Below are positions 9,751 through 17,824 of a stretch of 40,220 bases of DNA, piece after piece; the stretch's first letter is position 1; the number at the start of each line of letters is the position of its first letter. Origin of the DNA: Saprospiraceae bacterium UBA6168. GTDB taxonomy: Bacteria > Bacteroidota > Bacteroidia > Chitinophagales > Saprospiraceae. Where the stretch lies: positions 111,359 to 151,578 of the forward strand of contig DIUC01000014.1 in assembly GCA_002435785.1 (NCBI GenBank), given 5' to 3'. The notes below the pieces were generated by a model. That model was not told the origin of the DNA, made no database searches, and saw only the letters and a list, made by a program, of their open reading frames with translations. The translations under genes and the position numbers were made by a program.

Positions 9751-10584
9751 ATGAATAATATCTTTGAGATAAAGAACCTGCAATGCGAGTATATCCCAGG
9801 GACACCGGCATTGCAAATTGATAGGCTGGAAATTCCTCGGAGCAAGCTAATATTCGTGATAGGCAAGTCGGGAATGGGGAAAAGTACGTTCATAGAGACC
9901 CTGGGACTTATGAATAAAACGATAGCGAATCTTCCGGATACCTCAGTTATTTTTTCTCCTACAGAGGAAAAAAGATTGGAGATGAAAGATAGCTGGGGCT
10001 TAACCAACGATAAGCTGTCTGAATTTAGGAGTAGTTACTTCAGCTTCATTTTTCAGAATACGAACCTGATGCCTAATTTCTCTTCGGGAGAAAACATGAT
10101 GGTCAGCCTTCTCATTGAAGGAAGACCTTACGCCGAAGCTAAAGACGAGGTGTTGAAGGTAATGGAAAGGTTGTCGCTGGACAGGAACCTGTTTGATAAA
10201 CGAGTGACGGAAATTTCTGGAGGTCAGCGCCAACGACTTGCTTTTGTTAGAGCAATCACTGCAAATTTTACCGTCCTGTTTGGAGATGAGCCAACAGGCA
10301 ACTTGGACAGAAATACCTCACTAGAGTTGATGTCTATATTCAAAGAACTGATAATCCAAAAAGGAAAAACAGGAATCATTGTTTCTCACGATTTAACGCT
10401 TGCAGATAAATTTGCAGATATAATCATCCCAATCACAAACAGGGAACTATCCACAGGCGATAGGTGTGGCAGTGTAGAACCAAGAAACGTTATTTTTCGC
10501 AAGGACGACAATCGGTGGGAGACGGCCTATGGCGAACAACTGCTCGATACCGAGGCATACTTAAATTACTTCTTGTCAAATTGA
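9751..10584 (+). CDS. ABC transporter ATPase, LolD/MacB type (TagT-like)
   Basis: This encodes 277 residues with every ABC ATPase motif: Walker A GKSGMGKST (38-46), Q-loop FQNTNLMPN (~101-109), signature SGGQRQR (156-162), Walker B VLFGDEPTGNLD (~175-186) and H-loop His213 in VSHD. The PTGNLD sequence and overall form are those of the LolD/MacB branch, which uses periplasmic-domain permeases to move or mechanically act on envelope molecules and does not import solutes. The next gene starts within two bases and encodes the matching permease. In Pseudomonas H1-T6SS the equivalent ATPase TagT works with TagS, the lipoprotein TagQ and TagR to control activity. The same gene types flank this one, so a TagT-like role is an attractive inference. 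Confidence 0.9.
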   Translation: MNNIFEIKNLQCEYIPGTPALQIDRLEIPRSKLIFVIGKSGMGKSTFIETLGLMNKTIANLPDTSVIFSPTEEKRLEMKDSWGLTNDKLSEFRSSYFSFIFQNTNLMPNFSSGENMMVSLLIEGRPYAEAKDEVLKVMERLSLDRNLFDKRVTEISGGQRQRLAFVRAITANFTVLFGDEPTGNLDRNTSLELMSIFKELIIQKGKTGIIVSHDLTLADKFADIIIPITNRELSTGDRCGSVEPRNVIFRKDDNRWETAYGEQLLDTEAYLNYFLSN

Positions 10585-10585
10585 G

Positions 10586-12262
10586 TTGACTATTACTTCT
10601 AGGGGACAATTGTTAGGCACGTTCAACAACTTCGTGTCAAGCATATTTGGAGGACATTCTTACAGAAAATTAGCATCAATGGGCATCCTGAAAAAAATAC
10701 ACGGAATAGGTTCGGATTTTGAAGAGGTTTTTTTCTTCAATGAGTATCAAGCATTAGCTGGTCGAGGACTGCGAACGATATTGGCATTGGTAACAATCAT
10801 GTTTTTTACTTTTCTGGCGTTGGGTTTTGCAGTTGGTGGCATGGAAAATTTGAAGAAGAAGATGGACAACCCATTTACAAATTGGGTGAATATTGACGTT
10901 ACAAGCGCCATCAACCAGCAAAGCAAGCGCATACAGGAACAATACAACAGGCAATCGGTAAAAGATTCGTTTAACCTGAAAAACATGAATGGGTTCAATA
11001 GATATGTGTTGGATTTCTATGAAATGGACTTTGACCCGTTCTCGCACCAACCGGATAGTTTGCATCGCAATAGCTGGGGGCGTACCATAGAGCCTGACGA
11101 ACCTTTGCTTGAAAATGTTTTTTTGCCAAAGAATGTATTGTGGAAATCTGCAGGTGATATCGAGTCTTGCGATATAATTGTCACAAAGTCGTTATTGAAA
11201 GCAATCAAATTCGAATTGCCAAAGAAAACCGACTCTGTTTTTTTTCTCCCTATCAGGTATGAAATTGTTAATAAGCAAACCTATGATAATGAAAGTCTAC
11301 TTATGTACGTCAGGGTTTTTGCTGTGGTAGAAGAAATTCCGGGGTTAGGCAACCGTTTCATTTCATTTCCTAAGCTTCACAATGTCATCCATGCGAGGGT
11401 TATGGACGGAAAGACATGCCAAAGCATAGAAAGAAATAAAAAAGGTGCAACTAATTATTTCTTGATAACCAACGCCAGTGACAATTTATCGAAAATTGAA
11501 AGCAGCATTCAAGAGAAGTTCAATCTCAGCCCTTTTGTTGACATCGAAAATACTTATCTCATCCCCCAAAAAGGAATTTCCTATGGTGTAAGGATTTCGT
11601 TTAATTCTTCAATAGCACCGAGCTTAGATGAATTTAGGTCCTTTCTAAAAGATTTCGGTAAAACCTTACCTGTTTGCGAATATGCCTTTTTTGACTGTGG
11701 TGGAGAACAATGCGAATACTTAGATGCCGAGGATTTCTATTACCTAGCTTTTCATTTTAACGAACTTGAGCACATCAGGAAATTTAAAAGCGATATTTTA
11801 GAAAATTTCGACATTGAAATGGACATGAGCCAAGTGGAATCAAAAGAAAATTTTTGGTTGGTCACCAGGCTCACGCTTTTGATTTCACTTATTCTACTTT
11901 CATTCGGAATACTAAGTATTGTAATCTACGTAAACAGTATTCTCAGAAACCACTTATATAATATCCGTCCCAACTTGGGTACTTTTCAAGCATTCGGGCT
12001 AAGGAATAAGTTCCTGACCAAAACATATCTAAAAATAATACTTTCCTTTCTGGTTCTATCCATCATCATCTCTTATTTTTTCACGGTGTTGGTTGATAGA
12101 ATAGAACTATTTCTGAATCCCGAGAACAGCATGTTCAATATTTTTAGCCCTTGGATTGCAGTTGCCATATTTCTCCTTGTTGTGATAAGCTTAGGATTGG
12201 CAATCAAAACAATCAAAAAAATATTGAGCGATACACCAGGTAATCTTATTTACGAACGATAA
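10586..12262 (+). CDS. ABC permease with large periplasmic domain (MacB/LolE topology; TagS-like)
   Basis: Up to 558 residues. The first possible codon is a TTG directly after the ATPase stop at 10584. An ATG at 10679 (MGILKKIHG) is an equally reasonable start and would remove 31 residues. One membrane span sits near residues 62-84 (LVTIMFFTFLALGFAVGG). A long soluble region of ~340 residues follows, and then three spans near the C-terminus (LISLILLSFGILSIVIY; IILSFLVLSIIISYFF; WIAVAIFLLVVISLGLAI). That 1+3 arrangement is typical of FtsX/MacB-like permeases that transmit ATPase motion to the periplasm. The periplasmic region shows no MacB motif I recognise. It is tightly coupled to the ATPase upstream and a lipoprotein 16 bases downstream. 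Confidence 0.85.
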   Translation: MTITSRGQLLGTFNNFVSSIFGGHSYRKLASMGILKKIHGIGSDFEEVFFFNEYQALAGRGLRTILALVTIMFFTFLALGFAVGGMENLKKKMDNPFTNWVNIDVTSAINQQSKRIQEQYNRQSVKDSFNLKNMNGFNRYVLDFYEMDFDPFSHQPDSLHRNSWGRTIEPDEPLLENVFLPKNVLWKSAGDIESCDIIVTKSLLKAIKFELPKKTDSVFFLPIRYEIVNKQTYDNESLLMYVRVFAVVEEIPGLGNRFISFPKLHNVIHARVMDGKTCQSIERNKKGATNYFLITNASDNLSKIESSIQEKFNLSPFVDIENTYLIPQKGISYGVRISFNSSIAPSLDEFRSFLKDFGKTLPVCEYAFFDCGGEQCEYLDAEDFYYLAFHFNELEHIRKFKSDILENFDIEMDMSQVESKENFWLVTRLTLLISLILLSFGILSIVIYVNSILRNHLYNIRPNLGTFQAFGLRNKFLTKTYLKIILSFLVLSIIISYFFTVLVDRIELFLNPENSMFNIFSPWIAVAIFLLVVISLGLAIKTIKKILSDTPGNLIYER

Positions 12263-12278
12263 AAAAACCGCCATCAAA

Positions 12279-12725
12279 ATGAAAAATATTATATTCATCT
12301 GTATTTTACTTTCCATTTGTCTGCATTCCTGTGCCTCAGATAGCAACGATTCTAGTACAGACGTGAAAACCATGCAAGACTCTCTAATAGCTTCCCCAGC
12401 TGTCACCCCTGTAAATGAACAGCCCTCACTCCCCACGCCTATTATAAGCGAGAAGAAACAAAAAGTTCTTGATGACCAATTTAAGAATAGTCCATTCAAA
12501 TCTTTGGGTTGTTGTTCAGATGAAGCAAAGAGTAATGAAGAAGATTGCTGCTGTTCGCATGTAATTCTTTCTTACAAAAAGATGTTTGAATCAAAGAAGA
12601 AAGGATTGGGGACTCTTAAAGATAAAGACCCAATACTTAGCTATTGCAGGAAATTGCGGAAGAAAGCGTTTGAGGAAATTGACAATCCACCGAGTGCAAA
12701 ACCGGGTGAAGATGATGGTATATAG
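12279..12725 (+). CDS. tssQ: Small cysteine-rich lipoprotein, TssQ candidate
   Basis: This encodes 148 residues. The signal peptide ends in a lipobox LHSC with acylated Cys18, followed by Ala-Ser-Asp, so it should be membrane-anchored (outer membrane likely). A Ser/Thr/Pro-rich linker (residues ~20-60) leads to a compact segment with five cysteines in two clusters (GCCS at 77-80 and DCCCS at 89-93), then a charged helix. It follows tssR and the ABC pair in one operon, the position expected for the T6SS-iii lipoprotein TssQ. It is also comparable in context to TagQ of the Pseudomonas system. The name is an inference from signal type, size and neighbours. The cysteine clusters are unusual for an envelope lipoprotein. 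Confidence 0.75.
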   Translation: MKNIIFICILLSICLHSCASDSNDSSTDVKTMQDSLIASPAVTPVNEQPSLPTPIISEKKQKVLDDQFKNSPFKSLGCCSDEAKSNEEDCCCSHVILSYKKMFESKKKGLGTLKDKDPILSYCRKLRKKAFEEIDNPPSAKPGEDDGI

Positions 12726-12746
12726 AAGGTGTTTGTAACATTCCAT

Positions 12747-13655
12747 TCACCCCATCAAAATCACCGTAACCAAAAGCATCAAAACTGCTGCGATAAAAAC
12801 GAATATCAAAAGGTAAGCTGCCCACTTGGGCAGCATTCCATCTGCTTGAGTGTCTTCATAGGCGTTGTTGTACTCATTTGCTGGAATCGGGGATTTGTCC
12901 TCATAAATGACATCCTTGACACAAACAAGGTAGGCCGAAAAATTATCCCTGGAATGCTCATTGCACAGTTTTGATATGTCCAACATCTTTTGCTCATCAG
13001 TACTGGATTGTGATAGAATCGAAACAAGTGCTGTATCAGAAACACTTTCCAAAATCCCATCCGTACATAAAAAAAAGTAATCGCCTGGCTTTAAGTCGGC
13101 AATGAGGGTCGTATCCATTTTTGTGGGTCGTTGACTTCCCATAATAGCCCTTGATACCACGTTTCTTTTTGGGTGAGTCACGGCTTCTTCAGCGGTAATG
13201 ATATTGTTGATGACCATTTCATTGACTAAGGAATGGTCGGAAGTTTTAAACCGTACTTGGCCATCACGTATTTGGTAAACCCTACTGTCGCCTATGTGTG
13301 ATATTTTTGCCCCTTCAATGTCAAAAACAAGCAATGCTAAGGTCGTAGCCATCCCGTCAGCATCTGGGTACGCCTCTACAAAAGCATCCATGCGGTTTTC
13401 TGCCATTTCCAGTGCTCGTTCAAAATCATGGGCATATACATTATCCAGCCCATCGAGACTTTCAGCGAATGATTCACATACAATTCGACTGGCTTCTTCT
13501 CCCTTCTCCGCCCCTCCCACACCGTCGCATACGACGAATAGTTTGTGTTGATTAGCTGTGATTGCATCTAAACTGACTGGATAGATGTAATCCTCGTTTC
13601 CCAAGCGCTGCCCTTTTTCGTGTAGTGCGTGAGGAGGGTAGATTTCTATATGCAT
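12747..13655 (-). CDS. Membrane-anchored PP2C-type Ser/Thr phosphatase (PppA-like)
   Basis: This encodes 302 residues. PP2C metal-binding motifs are intact: GNED (residues 19-22), CDGVGG (43-48), HIGDSR (120-125), CTDG with Asp199, and RDN at 236-238. After a short linker the C-terminus is a single membrane span (residues ~277-301, KWAAYLLIFVFIAAVLM). PP2C enzymes of this class remove phosphate from Ser/Thr residues. In several T6SS loci PppA opposes the kinase PpkA acting on the FHA protein. The FHA gene is the next one upstream here, so a switch-off role on T6SS phosphorylation is likely. PppA proteins are usually soluble, so the anchor is noteworthy. It is the last gene of the minus-strand block and converges on the lipoprotein gene with only 21 bases between the stops. 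Confidence 0.9.
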   Translation of the reverse strand: MHIEIYPPHALHEKGQRLGNEDYIYPVSLDAITANQHKLFVVCDGVGGAEKGEEASRIVCESFAESLDGLDNVYAHDFERALEMAENRMDAFVEAYPDADGMATTLALLVFDIEGAKISHIGDSRVYQIRDGQVRFKTSDHSLVNEMVINNIITAEEAVTHPKRNVVSRAIMGSQRPTKMDTTLIADLKPGDYFFLCTDGILESVSDTALVSILSQSSTDEQKMLDISKLCNEHSRDNFSAYLVCVKDVIYEDKSPIPANEYNNAYEDTQADGMLPKWAAYLLIFVFIAAVLMLLVTVILMG

Positions 13656-13669
13656 ACGAAGTTTGTTGT

Positions 13670-13892
13670 GAAGCTGTTTAGACTTTCCTGTTTGAGTTGA
13701 AAAAGCATTTCTAATCGTTACTGTTCAGGGTTAGGGAGGTTTAGTAGGTTTAGAAAGTTTAGTCGAGCCAATATGGCCTTCAAAAACGAGTGAACTTACC
13801 TTTTCGTCATGGTCTAAACCTCCTAAACCTCTCTTAACTTTCTAAACCTGAACAGTTACTTCTAATCAAATGAGGAAAGTCTGAACAGCTTC
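13670..13892. repeat. Large imperfect inverted repeat with GGTTTAG-type direct repeats
   Basis: This fills most of the 389-base gap (13656-14044) between the PP2C and FHA genes. The outer arms GAAGCTGTTTAGACTTTCCT (13670-13689) and its complement at 13873-13892 differ by one base. Inner arms around CTGTTCAGGGTTAG and CTAAACCTGAACAG also pair. Between them the left arm has GGTTTAG, GGTTTAG and AGTTTAG units, and the right arm has their complements (CTAAACC, CTAAACC). It could be a small non-autonomous element, a cruciform, or a long RNA hairpin in the leader of the PP2C gene. The remaining ~150 bases before the FHA stop show nothing I can name. Confidence 0.65.
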
Positions 13893-14044
13893 TGTATTTG
13901 GCAAGCTGTGATTGACTTTTTTGTTTTGAAAATTTGATGCTCGTACAATGAATTATTGTCCCGTCTTCCCTACATCAGCGATACATAGTATGCGATTAGC
14001 TCTTGGTAGGATTTGGTCGCTTGGCTCTAATCCCAGACATGCGC

Positions 14045-14671
14045 TTATACGGGACAATGCAGGGTTAGTTTTACATTGCCAAGGCTAAAAACAGTCCCAT
14101 TGAAAACGGCGATTTTCTCAGACATCCCCAAGGGTAGGCTACGCCCAAAAATATAGACCTTGTTTGTGCTACCTTTTCCTTCCAATGCTCCAATGTCGTA
14201 TAAAAGATAGCTCCATTTGCTACCATCGGACGTTGGCGAAACCTCGATTACACAGTGCTTCCTGCTTACGGTGGGTTCTGTGTTCGGCAAATCGTTTCTG
14301 CCAATGATGTTCCTGCCGACCTTTAACTGCAATTTGGCGCCATTGGGCAAAATCACCGAGCCAATGGTCGTTTTTTCCTTTTGCACAACGGCCTCAGGTT
14401 GATGAAATGTTGGCTCAAACGATGGAATCCCGACCGCATCGTGCGTCTGGTATTGGGGGTAAGGGCTTTCGTTTGCGGGGGGTGGGGCTGGCGACGAATT
14501 AGGCTCTGCCGGAAGACCATAGTCTATATTGCCCATCAAAGCGTTATCCGATGCGCTATCAAAGTCCGACGGGAAATGCCAAGTGTTGCATATTGGGCAT
14601 ACTACATAAGAGGAGCCGTCGGGCACTGGTATCGAACTCTTACAAGTTGGGTTGGTACATTGAATAATCAT
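14045..14671 (-). CDS. FHA-domain protein with N-terminal zinc ribbon (T6SS Fha-like)
   Basis: This encodes 208 residues from the ATG at 14671; a longer frame back to 14749 would need a TTG. Residues 5-28 form a four-cysteine zinc ribbon (CTNPTC and CPIC). A Pro/Ser-rich linker (~50-95) follows, and then an FHA phosphothreonine-binding domain (~100-205). The FHA domain keeps its key residues: Arg125 in IIGRND, Ser136-Arg137-Lys138-His139, and Asn170 in STNK. FHA proteins of T6SS loci bind a phosphorylated partner and license assembly. Here it sits between tssK (25 bases between tssK's stop codon at 14774 and this ATG) and a PP2C phosphatase gene, which strongly suggests a phospho-threonine control circuit. 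The zinc ribbon is not part of classical Fha1. Confidence 0.88.
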   Translation of the reverse strand: MIIQCTNPTCKSSIPVPDGSSYVVCPICNTWHFPSDFDSASDNALMGNIDYGLPAEPNSSPAPPPANESPYPQYQTHDAVGIPSFEPTFHQPEAVVQKEKTTIGSVILPNGAKLQLKVGRNIIGRNDLPNTEPTVSRKHCVIEVSPTSDGSKWSYLLYDIGALEGKGSTNKVYIFGRSLPLGMSEKIAVFNGTVFSLGNVKLTLHCPV

Positions 14672-14773
14672 TTCCCAAGTATTTAAGTTGTACAGGATTT
14701 GGCACAATGCGCTTTGACCACTTTTGACAAGACTTTTGTCAATAAACAAACCATCCTGCCAATCCGTATATTT

Positions 14774-15826
14774 TTACCCACTGGCGATAATGTTTCTGTC
14801 CCCCGATTGCAGCGATGGCGCCACAAATGCGGTCAAGTGCTTGAACGTGAGCAGAAGTGCCTCTCCAAATTTATTCATAATCGTTATCACCCTCGCCATT
14901 TCTTCCATCGGGATTGACCTTAACTTTGTCAATTCGTGCATGGCTGGGCGCAAGTTGTTGACCATACCGTCTTTCAGGTGGTTGCGAACAAAGTCCCTAT
15001 CGGTGGTATCAATAAGGCTCTCTACCAAGCCAGCCAAATTCCCGTAGTACACGGCCATCTCAATCGGGGCCTGCCCTGGCAGGTACCAGCGGAAATAACC
15101 CTGCGAGCTTCGGATAAAGTGAACCACCGGCGCACAAAAACTAACTCGTATGGGATCTTTAGTCCGATGTTCGTGAATGACCTGAATCCCGACCCTGGAT
15201 ATGTTCTCCAATTGATTTTGGAAGAGCTGGTGCCATTTGTCCAGCAAAGGAAACCCCTTTATGGTCAATGTGGCCGGGATGTAGCCTTCCATTATTTTCC
15301 CGTTTTGCCATTCTGCAATTTTCATGCGGTTTGGGGCTAAGTTGGCAGTCGCTGAGATTTTGTTGTGCGGGATACATTCCAGTGCATACTCAGGTGTGAG
15401 GTGCGGATGCCTTATCGGCCGCACTTGTGGTACGCCAGCAGGTACGCGCCGCTTTTCATTGACTATCAAATATACATGGTACAACATGCCGGGAGTCGGC
15501 ACAAATTCAACGGCAGGAACTTTTAACGGTAGTTGCAATTGGTGCATGTTTTCGGGCAGTATCTCGATACGATACCCGCCTGGCATGATGGCCCGGCATG
15601 ATTCTACCATTACCCTGACCGATTGTGGGCTATTACCCTCTGCATTCCGCACGACAAATTCGCTCGACGGCAAAAGCCCGAAAGCATGTCCTCCCGACAA
15701 TGCCAAAGCCCGCCCGTCCCGCACAGCGTCTTCTATGCTTTCTTCCAAGTGCTGGAAATGTTCCGCCGCGAGCTTCATGCCATTCTCCCAGAAGAGCGGG
15801 AAATTATTTATTTTGGGAAAAATCAT
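14774..15826 (-). CDS. tssK: T6SS baseplate protein TssK
   Basis: This encodes 350 residues. The N-terminal region has the TssK hallmark of a Trp-Glu-x-Gly-Met segment followed by HFQ (LFWENGMKLAAEHFQHLE, residues ~12-29). The middle is the β-sandwich shell region and the C-terminal part (~230-345) is helical. It is shorter than typical proteobacterial TssK (~440 residues), as expected for the Bacteroidota subtype. TssK trimers link the TssF/G baseplate wedge to the membrane complex, which in this subtype is contacted through TssN. It lies directly downstream of tssN in the same operon. Confidence 0.88.
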   Translation of the reverse strand: MIFPKINNFPLFWENGMKLAAEHFQHLEESIEDAVRDGRALALSGGHAFGLLPSSEFVVRNAEGNSPQSVRVMVESCRAIMPGGYRIEILPENMHQLQLPLKVPAVEFVPTPGMLYHVYLIVNEKRRVPAGVPQVRPIRHPHLTPEYALECIPHNKISATANLAPNRMKIAEWQNGKIMEGYIPATLTIKGFPLLDKWHQLFQNQLENISRVGIQVIHEHRTKDPIRVSFCAPVVHFIRSSQGYFRWYLPGQAPIEMAVYYGNLAGLVESLIDTTDRDFVRNHLKDGMVNNLRPAMHELTKLRSIPMEEMARVITIMNKFGEALLLTFKHLTAFVAPSLQSGDRNIIASG

Positions 15827-15873
15827 TTCATTTGTTTTGTGATGGTAATAATTATTGACGTATGATTATGGAA

Positions 15874-16875
15874 TTACCGATTCAACAACGTGGTTTTGTC
15901 TGGGTCGAAGCCCTTGTTTCCCTCCCACGGACGGTTGGCTGGCAACATCTCCTTGTCAGCCGGCACCCTCGATGCTACTATAATATCACCTCCTCTTACT
16001 CGGTTCTCACCAACCGATAGCTCAGGATTTAGATACCTTGGCCTTCTGCGCCACGTGGACGGTTTCCACCAAACTACCTTTATCCTAAAAAGCCACCAAA
16101 ACTTTGGCTCCCCGCCATACTCGCTCCCCAAGTCTTGAATGATGGTCAATCCTTGCTTCTTTCGCCGTTCTTGCACCATCAGTCGGAAAGCCTTTTCCAA
16201 TTGCACTTCAACAGGAATCTCTATCCAAGGATGCGACCGCCTTCCGATGATGCGATATTCGTCCCTCAACGTATTCGATGTAATGAAGTTAACACGGATG
16301 AGGTCCCGCCAGGGTATCTTCTCCGCACTAAGGAGTTCTTGGGGGTAGAACCAAATTTTTTCTACGAAGCGATAGGGTATCTGGCTTGAGTAATCAGCCA
16401 TTTTATATACCAAAAAAGGTAGCAAAAAAGCCACGGGGGAATCCCACATCGTATAATCAGCGGGAATCCTTGGCATACTGAAGGGGAGGAATGGAATAGA
16501 CAACAACCGGGGTGACAAAACAAAGGCCATAGAGCAGGCCAGCGCTACCAGTACACTGGATGAAAGTTCCGGCAGCATGGAATCTTTCAGATAAACATAA
16601 GGATCACGCTTGACCCAATCCATCCTGTACAAGTGCCATACATGCAAGGAACCCAGCACTATCAATGCCAGCCTTGTTGCCCAAACGACGTGGAGCGATC
16701 CTTTCAGCGTTATTTGCAGGGTCAGTCCAAAAATGGAGCTCAAGAGTACCAGCACGAGGATATGGATGGACATCTTGGAGCCCATGCTGCGTTGGTAGCG
16801 CTTCATGCACCACCTGAACCAGAAACCAGCCAATACGACTGCGATGGTCCACGCTATGACAAGTGGTTCTCTCAT
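15874..16875 (-). CDS. tssN: T6SS membrane-complex protein TssN
   Basis: This encodes 333 residues. The N-terminal ~180 residues contain about five membrane spans (MREPLVIAWTIAVVLAG; SIHILVLVLLSSIFGL; TRLALIVLGSLHVW; VLVALACSMAFVL; VAFLLPFLVYK). The remaining ~150 residues are a basic soluble domain, presumably cytoplasmic. TssN is the inner-membrane, multi-span member of the Bacteroidota T6SS membrane complex and connects it to the baseplate, taking the place of TssL/TssM. Its position between tssG and tssK fits this. The assignment is by topology, length and locus. Confidence 0.87.
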   Translation of the reverse strand: MREPLVIAWTIAVVLAGFWFRWCMKRYQRSMGSKMSIHILVLVLLSSIFGLTLQITLKGSLHVVWATRLALIVLGSLHVWHLYRMDWVKRDPYVYLKDSMLPELSSSVLVALACSMAFVLSPRLLSIPFLPFSMPRIPADYTMWDSPVAFLLPFLVYKMADYSSQIPYRFVEKIWFYPQELLSAEKIPWRDLIRVNFITSNTLRDEYRIIGRRSHPWIEIPVEVQLEKAFRLMVQERRKKQGLTIIQDLGSEYGGEPKFWWLFRIKVVWWKPSTWRRRPRYLNPELSVGENRVRGGDIIVASRVPADKEMLPANRPWEGNKGFDPDKTTLLNR

Positions 16876-16924
16876 TTTAAGGATTTTTCAAAATATAAAA
16901 TTTTTTGTCTTCTATTCCTATTTT

Positions 16925-17824
16925 TTAGCCAACTGGTTTTAGCTTAACATTATAACCCAAAAATGCCTTCCCAAACTCGAAGCCCCAGGCATCTTCCGAA
17001 ACATTGATGCGCGTGACAACGGTCGTGTCCAAGGGCAAAAAATAGTTGTACAACAACTCTTCCAAGACTCGCCGCCGTTTGCCGCCTTCTGGCAGAAAGT
17101 CTTCCAGCTCATCAAATGTTACTTCCTCTACACTGATTTCAAGCGCAGGTATATCGTCCCGAAACGACTCACCGATGATCAAATCGCCCAAGTCCATCAC
17201 CTGCGTATCTGGCGGAATGTCATAGACGAGGGGCTGGACAAACTTGAGATTGACGTCCTTTCCCAGCACTGCTTCAAAACACAGTTCCGTAAGCACCCAA
17301 TCCCCGCTGATTCGATGTGCCTCTGGCAACAGGTTGCACAGCAGAAACCGCTGACGGGCCGATAAGCAATCTCCAAAAATCGGCAGTCCCCATATCCGTT
17401 CCACAAACTCTGGGAACTTTTCCGTCCATTGCTGTTCGAGTTGTTCCGATTCTATCCTTGGCTGGTACATGGCCTGCTCAAAGGGCAAGAAAAACTTCCG
17501 AGCCTCTTTGAGCTGCTGGTCAAAAGCCTTTGCTCTTGCCATGGAATCAGGGTAGTCATCGTCAATACGCAAAAATAAGTTTTCCGGCAATGTATCCAGC
17601 AACCCCTTCCTATTTATTTCAATCAACCATACTTCGTCGAACTCATATTTGCGCTTCCTGATTTCACGTACCTCGTGGCCACTCCGCCTTTGGCCTGCTC
17701 CTCTTGGCGACACCACCACCTGCTCCACGTGCAAGTCGGCATCTTGTTCCAATATTGCAGCCGCCACCGTCTCCGCCTTGATGTCAAAAATAGTGGCCGT
17801 TCGCAGGTCTTTCAGCTCTTTCAT
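16925..17824 (-). CDS. tssG: T6SS baseplate protein TssG
   Basis: This encodes 299 residues. The ATG at 17824 is chosen because it overlaps the tssF stop as ATGA, a typical coupled start; a longer in-frame start at 17929 would lie deep within tssF. The C-terminal end (DAWGFEFGKAFLGYNVKL) resembles the conserved TssG ending in which a Leu-Gly-aromatic-Asn motif follows a Gly-rich turn. TssG pairs with two TssF copies to form the baseplate wedge around the VgrG spike. Confidence 0.85.
   Translation of the reverse strand: MKELKDLRTATIFDIKAETVAAAILEQDADLHVEQVVVSPRGAGQRRSGHEVREIRKRKYEFDEVWLIEINRKGLLDTLPENLFLRIDDDYPDSMARAKAFDQQLKEARKFFLPFEQAMYQPRIESEQLEQQWTEKFPEFVERIWGLPIFGDCLSARQRFLLCNLLPEAHRISGDWVLTELCFEAVLGKDVNLKFVQPLVYDIPPDTQVMDLGDLIIGESFRDDIPALEISVEEVTFDELEDFLPEGGKRRRVLEELLYNYFLPLDTTVVTRINVSEDAWGFEFGKAFLGYNVKLKPVG

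Noticed and set aside
14671..14749. N-terminal extension of the FHA protein to 14749
   Set aside because: It would start at TTG and the added sequence has no similarity to a domain; the ATG at 14671 begins right at the zinc ribbon.
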